Part shown: piece after piece, positions 61,303 to 64,000 of the stretch
Layout: each line of letters starts with the position of its first letter
How positions within the stretch are numbered: the stretch's first letter is position 1
Assembly (NCBI GenBank): GCA_032716605.1
Contig: CM064502.1
Span: forward strand, 35,582,882-35,646,881
Direction of reading: 5' to 3'
Length of the DNA: 64,000 nt
From: Paralithodes platypus
Taxonomy: Eukaryota > Arthropoda > Malacostraca > Decapoda > Lithodidae
Made by a program: the position numbers and the translations under genes
Notes under the pieces: generated by a model
The model's database searches: none
What the model was told of the DNA's origin: nothing
Seen by the model: only the letters and a program-made list of their open reading frames with translations

Positions 61303-61626
61303 ACTGCCACAGGATTGAGGGTTGAGTGTGGAGGAAAATAGGCTGTCACTGTAGTTCAGCCAAAAAAAACAAATTAAAAAAGCAAAAACCTTATAAAAAC
61401 TCTTTATTTTTTATAACGTGTAGAATTTTGTATAAGATGTTGTAGCAGTATCTAAGTTGAATGTTTTCGCTTATTGTCGCTAAGTTAGTTGAACTTGCTC
61501 GGTGGAGCGCAACAGTCTTTATTTTTTTTATATATAGTGCCTTGTGTCACAACAGTGTGTGGTACTATGAGAAGCTTTCTGTTAGATATGAAGAACTTAG
61601 TCAAGGGTCTTATATCTTGGGGGAGG
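61303..61626 (+). other. E3 3' untranslated stretch with polypurine tract
   Basis: 324 bp without ORF, with phrases shared with the E1 counterpart (GGAAAATAGGCTG, ATAAAAACTCTTT). Ends in TTGGGGGAGG (61,617-61,626) directly before the LTR. Confidence 0.8.
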
Positions 61627-63418
61627 TGTGACGCTTCTGCATAGTAGCCATGTGCGGGCATGCGCGCGCGTCGGCTGCCCAGCCGTTTAGAAACCGGCTG
61701 GTGGCAGCCGGTCGGCAGGCTTTTCCTTAGTATATATCCTACGACAACGTAACTAATGTCTGGGATATTCTTATGTTGTTTCACAGCTTGAAGCTGCCCT
61801 TATTCTTAACCAACGCATCTTAGTATATTTTATTCTCGATAGTTGATTATTTCATTATAATATATAAGATGTAAGTCTAGTGAGGGGGGGAGGAGACAAG
61901 CGGGAGAGAGAGACCGGCTTGGGACGTTGCTTCGCTTGCCAGCTTGGGACGAGACTGAAGCGTTGCCATATGCATTTGATTGCAACGTTAGGCTTAGTTT
62001 CGACTCACGCACGGGGTAGAGGATTTTGACCAGGCAACAGTGTTGAGTGTTGCCAAGCCTGGGATGTATTTTGTATGCCTAGGGTGGGGTCCAGACAGAT
62101 ACAAGACTCAGAGCTAACCTCACTGTCGTACCCTTCGGACCCCCTTGATATCTATCCCTCTCAACCCCACTTAGAAACTTTTTCTCTTACTTTGTATACC
62201 TTCCTTCCACTACTTCACCAATCTATTTAATTATCCCATCCCCTTGATAGACCTTATATCTATTATTGTATTAACGACGAGCTCTCAGATAACTAGATAG
62301 GATTTTGGGCCTTATGCAGAGACGTAATTGTTAATGAGACCTAGGAAGCTTTTTTGTTGTCTCATATTTGGTGGTTTCATGCTTGCTAGTGTGTTCTTGT
62401 GTCAGGTTAACAGAGGCTAGACCGGAGGGGAGGCTTTTTGCGATCCTTTAAGTAAAGTCTGCTGGTGCGAGTCCTGTGGACCCGCACGACTTTACTAGGA
62501 TACCCGTGGGAGTCTGGGGGCATTTTCTTGTCTGTGTTCCTGTGTGTCTAGTGTTGTGTTGTGTGAGGACCCTTGCCTAGTCCACTCAGCACTGCGCTAG
62601 CACGTCTTGCTTTTGTTTTAGGGTCGCCAGGAGAGAGTCAGATACTTGCGATCTGAGTCTCTCAAGAGAGCACCCTTTCAATTAGAGTAATTTGGCGCAC
62701 AGACATGGGAACGTCCCTAGGCTAGAGCAGGTGGCTCAGCCCGGGTATCCGAAGCCTATATCCTTCCGGCTAGACCTCTGCCACCTGGCAGATTAACAGC
62801 TAGGGGTTTATTATCTCTGTATGCTTGTTATTGTGCCACAGTTTACCGTTTTTGTGAACATTGTGAGTCAGGGTGTGGCTTAGAGACTCTGTCTGAGCAG
62901 GCTTGCCTGACTAAGAGTGAGAAGCACACCTGTATGTGGTTAAGTTGCGAGTTGCTACCTTTATTTAATTATACCTATGCCATTATACACTGTATGGCCT
63001 ATCACTAGTATTTATTCCTGCTTATGAGTTAAGAGTTCTCTAAATCCGTAACGTACTTTCTTTGCTAAGCATCAGATCCTACAGTAGCCGCATGCAGTTT
63101 AGAGACCCGCATCTTGTCTACCTGTACGATATTTTGAGGACTGTTTGCTTTCACCTTCTTTCACGCAGAGGTGATTAGTTGTATTAATTAACGTAACGTT
63201 AAATGTACTTTCTTCTAGTTCAGTTATCTATCTTTTCCTTGAAGCTTTAAGTCAACTTAATTGTGTGATCTTTTATATAGCCTGCTTGACTATCAGCAGT
63301 CTATAGTGCGTGCACCCTGTAACCGAGTCGTAGGATACCTCGTTGTCCAGGCAGGACTCTTGACGGTTTAGGGTGGTTTGTTGCCTGGGTTTATAGATAA
63401 GGGTTGGTTCTAGCGTTT
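61627..63418 (+). repeat. E3 3' LTR, truncated at right end
   Basis: TGTGACGCTTCTGC onward; matches 53,157-55,9xx without the two insertions and with a few small indels (for example 18 bp fewer near 63,220). Stops at TCTAGCGTTTTA where the 5' LTR continues CCGTTGTTGC; the last ~85 bp including the CA end are missing. Preserves the empty sites of both 5' LTR insertions. Confidence 0.93.
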
Positions 63419-63420
63419 TA

Positions 63421-63675
63421 GAACATAAGAACATAAGAAAATGGGAGTCTGCAGAAAGCCGATTGGCCTAAGCAAGGCAGATCCCTGTCCCACACAACCC
63501 CAATTACAAAGCCCAATTACAGGCTCAACACTCTAATACCCTGAGGATCATCTTACCAAAACGGTTAGAGATTAACGCAGGATTACGGGGTCTGCAGAGC
63601 GCTGATTGGCCCAACCCTGCTGATCCCCCTTCACACCCAACCCTTCTCGTCCATATGCTTATCCAATTTTATCAC
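63421..63675 (-). mobile_element. CR1-like LINE 3' fragment (-) inserted in E3 3' LTR
   Basis: Starts with GAACATAAGAACATAAGAAA, the inverted CR1 tail, and follows the 3' UTR of the 28-kb CR1 closely (AAAACGGTTAGAGATTAACGC, TTGGCCCAACC, CATATGCTTATCC) to about 63,675. No RT sequence, so heavily 5'-truncated. The LTR does not resume on the right, so a deletion or another insertion followed. Confidence 0.88.
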
Positions 63676-64000
63676 TTTTATCACTTTATAACTTGTACTA
63701 TATTTCGCTATATACACTCCTAAGCAGTATACGGTATATATTTGACTTTATTTGACTATTTCATATAAACATTCCTATTAAAACTGAATTGCTTAGTCTA
63801 TATTTCCCTATACTGAAGACTCCTATCATATAAACTTGTAATAAAACTAAATACTTTTGACTTTAATCACTATCTCCCCATGTCATTAAAGTACTCCTAT
63901 ATACAGTATATATACAGTATATCATAAAAAAATGCACTTTTGTCCCCTATATAATACAAAATACTCTTATATATACAGTATATATATATATCATAACAAA
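63676..64000. repeat. AT-rich degenerate tandem sequence
   Basis: Loose repeats of a 50-100-bp AT-rich unit: CTATATTTC, ACTCCTA, TCATATAAAC and TTTTGACTTTA recur several times, with TATACAGTATATA tracts near 63,900-63,990. No coding capacity. It runs to the window edge. Confidence 0.6.

Larger units (their letters stand above)
53157..63418 (+). mobile_element. E3: Gmr1-like Ty3/gypsy LTR retrotransposon with insertions in its LTRs
   Basis: 5' LTR (53,157-56,005, swollen by two insertions), primer-binding site, gag, protease, integrase-RT-RNaseH (857-residue intact ORF), polypurine tract, 3' LTR (from 61,627, cut at 63,418 by a CR1 tail). Closely related in protein to E1. LTR copies differ little outside the insertions, implying recent integration, yet gag-protease-integrase has several frameshifts and RNase H lacks its catalytic Glu. 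Confidence 0.95.

Overview
This window looks like a repeat-saturated stretch of an arthropod genome, most likely a decapod crustacean. The evidence is a block of (CCTAA)n/(TTAGG)n arthropod-type telomeric repeat, a DIRS-like tyrosine-recombinase retrotransposon, CR1-like LINEs, Ty3/gypsy-type LTR elements with integrase placed before reverse transcriptase, and very abundant AT/TC microsatellites. I found no host gene. Nearly every readable protein belongs to a transposable element, and most copies are broken. All matches were made by eye; no database was searched.

Layout. 1-5,677: 3' part of a gypsy-type element (E1, +) with its 1.85-kb 3' LTR. 5,678-10,160: interstitial telomeric repeat, a tRNA-like retroposon, LINE-A (+) split by an antisense LINE-C, worn CR1 pieces, microsatellites. 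10,165-19,785: a 9.6-kb segment bounded by ~267-bp inverted repeats; it holds GC-rich non-coding tandem modules and LINE-B (-), which carries two TTAA-flanked MITE-like insertions. 20,507-27,999: the only LTR element complete in the window (E2, +), with gag-PR and INT-RT-RNaseH frames. 28,049-31,966: CR1-like LINE (-) with an ORF1 esterase domain, endonuclease and RT. 32,884-50,583: apparent DIRS-like element (-) with inverted terminal arms, gag, RT and tyrosine recombinase, opened by LINE insertions (34.2-36.0 kb) and by an 8.4-kb insertion (37.1-45.5 kb) holding gypsy element E4 (-), itself split by a solo LTR of the E1 family. 50.6-53.2 kb: LINE scraps and unassigned DNA. 53,157-63,418: element E3 (+), a close relative of E1, whose 5' LTR carries two later retroposon insertions and whose 3' LTR is cut by a CR1 tail. 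63,676-64,000: AT-rich tandem sequence.

How it fits together. All four gypsy-type elements share the order PR-INT-RT-RNaseH, known from the Gmr1-like group rather than ordinary Ty3/gypsy. The window reads as layers of insertion. Several insertions can be proven from the sequence alone, because target-site duplications or an empty allele in the partner repeat are present: solo LTR (GCAC), three TTAA insertions, a 14-bp TSD LINE piece in an LTR, and a 45-bp retrocopy with a 10-bp TSD.
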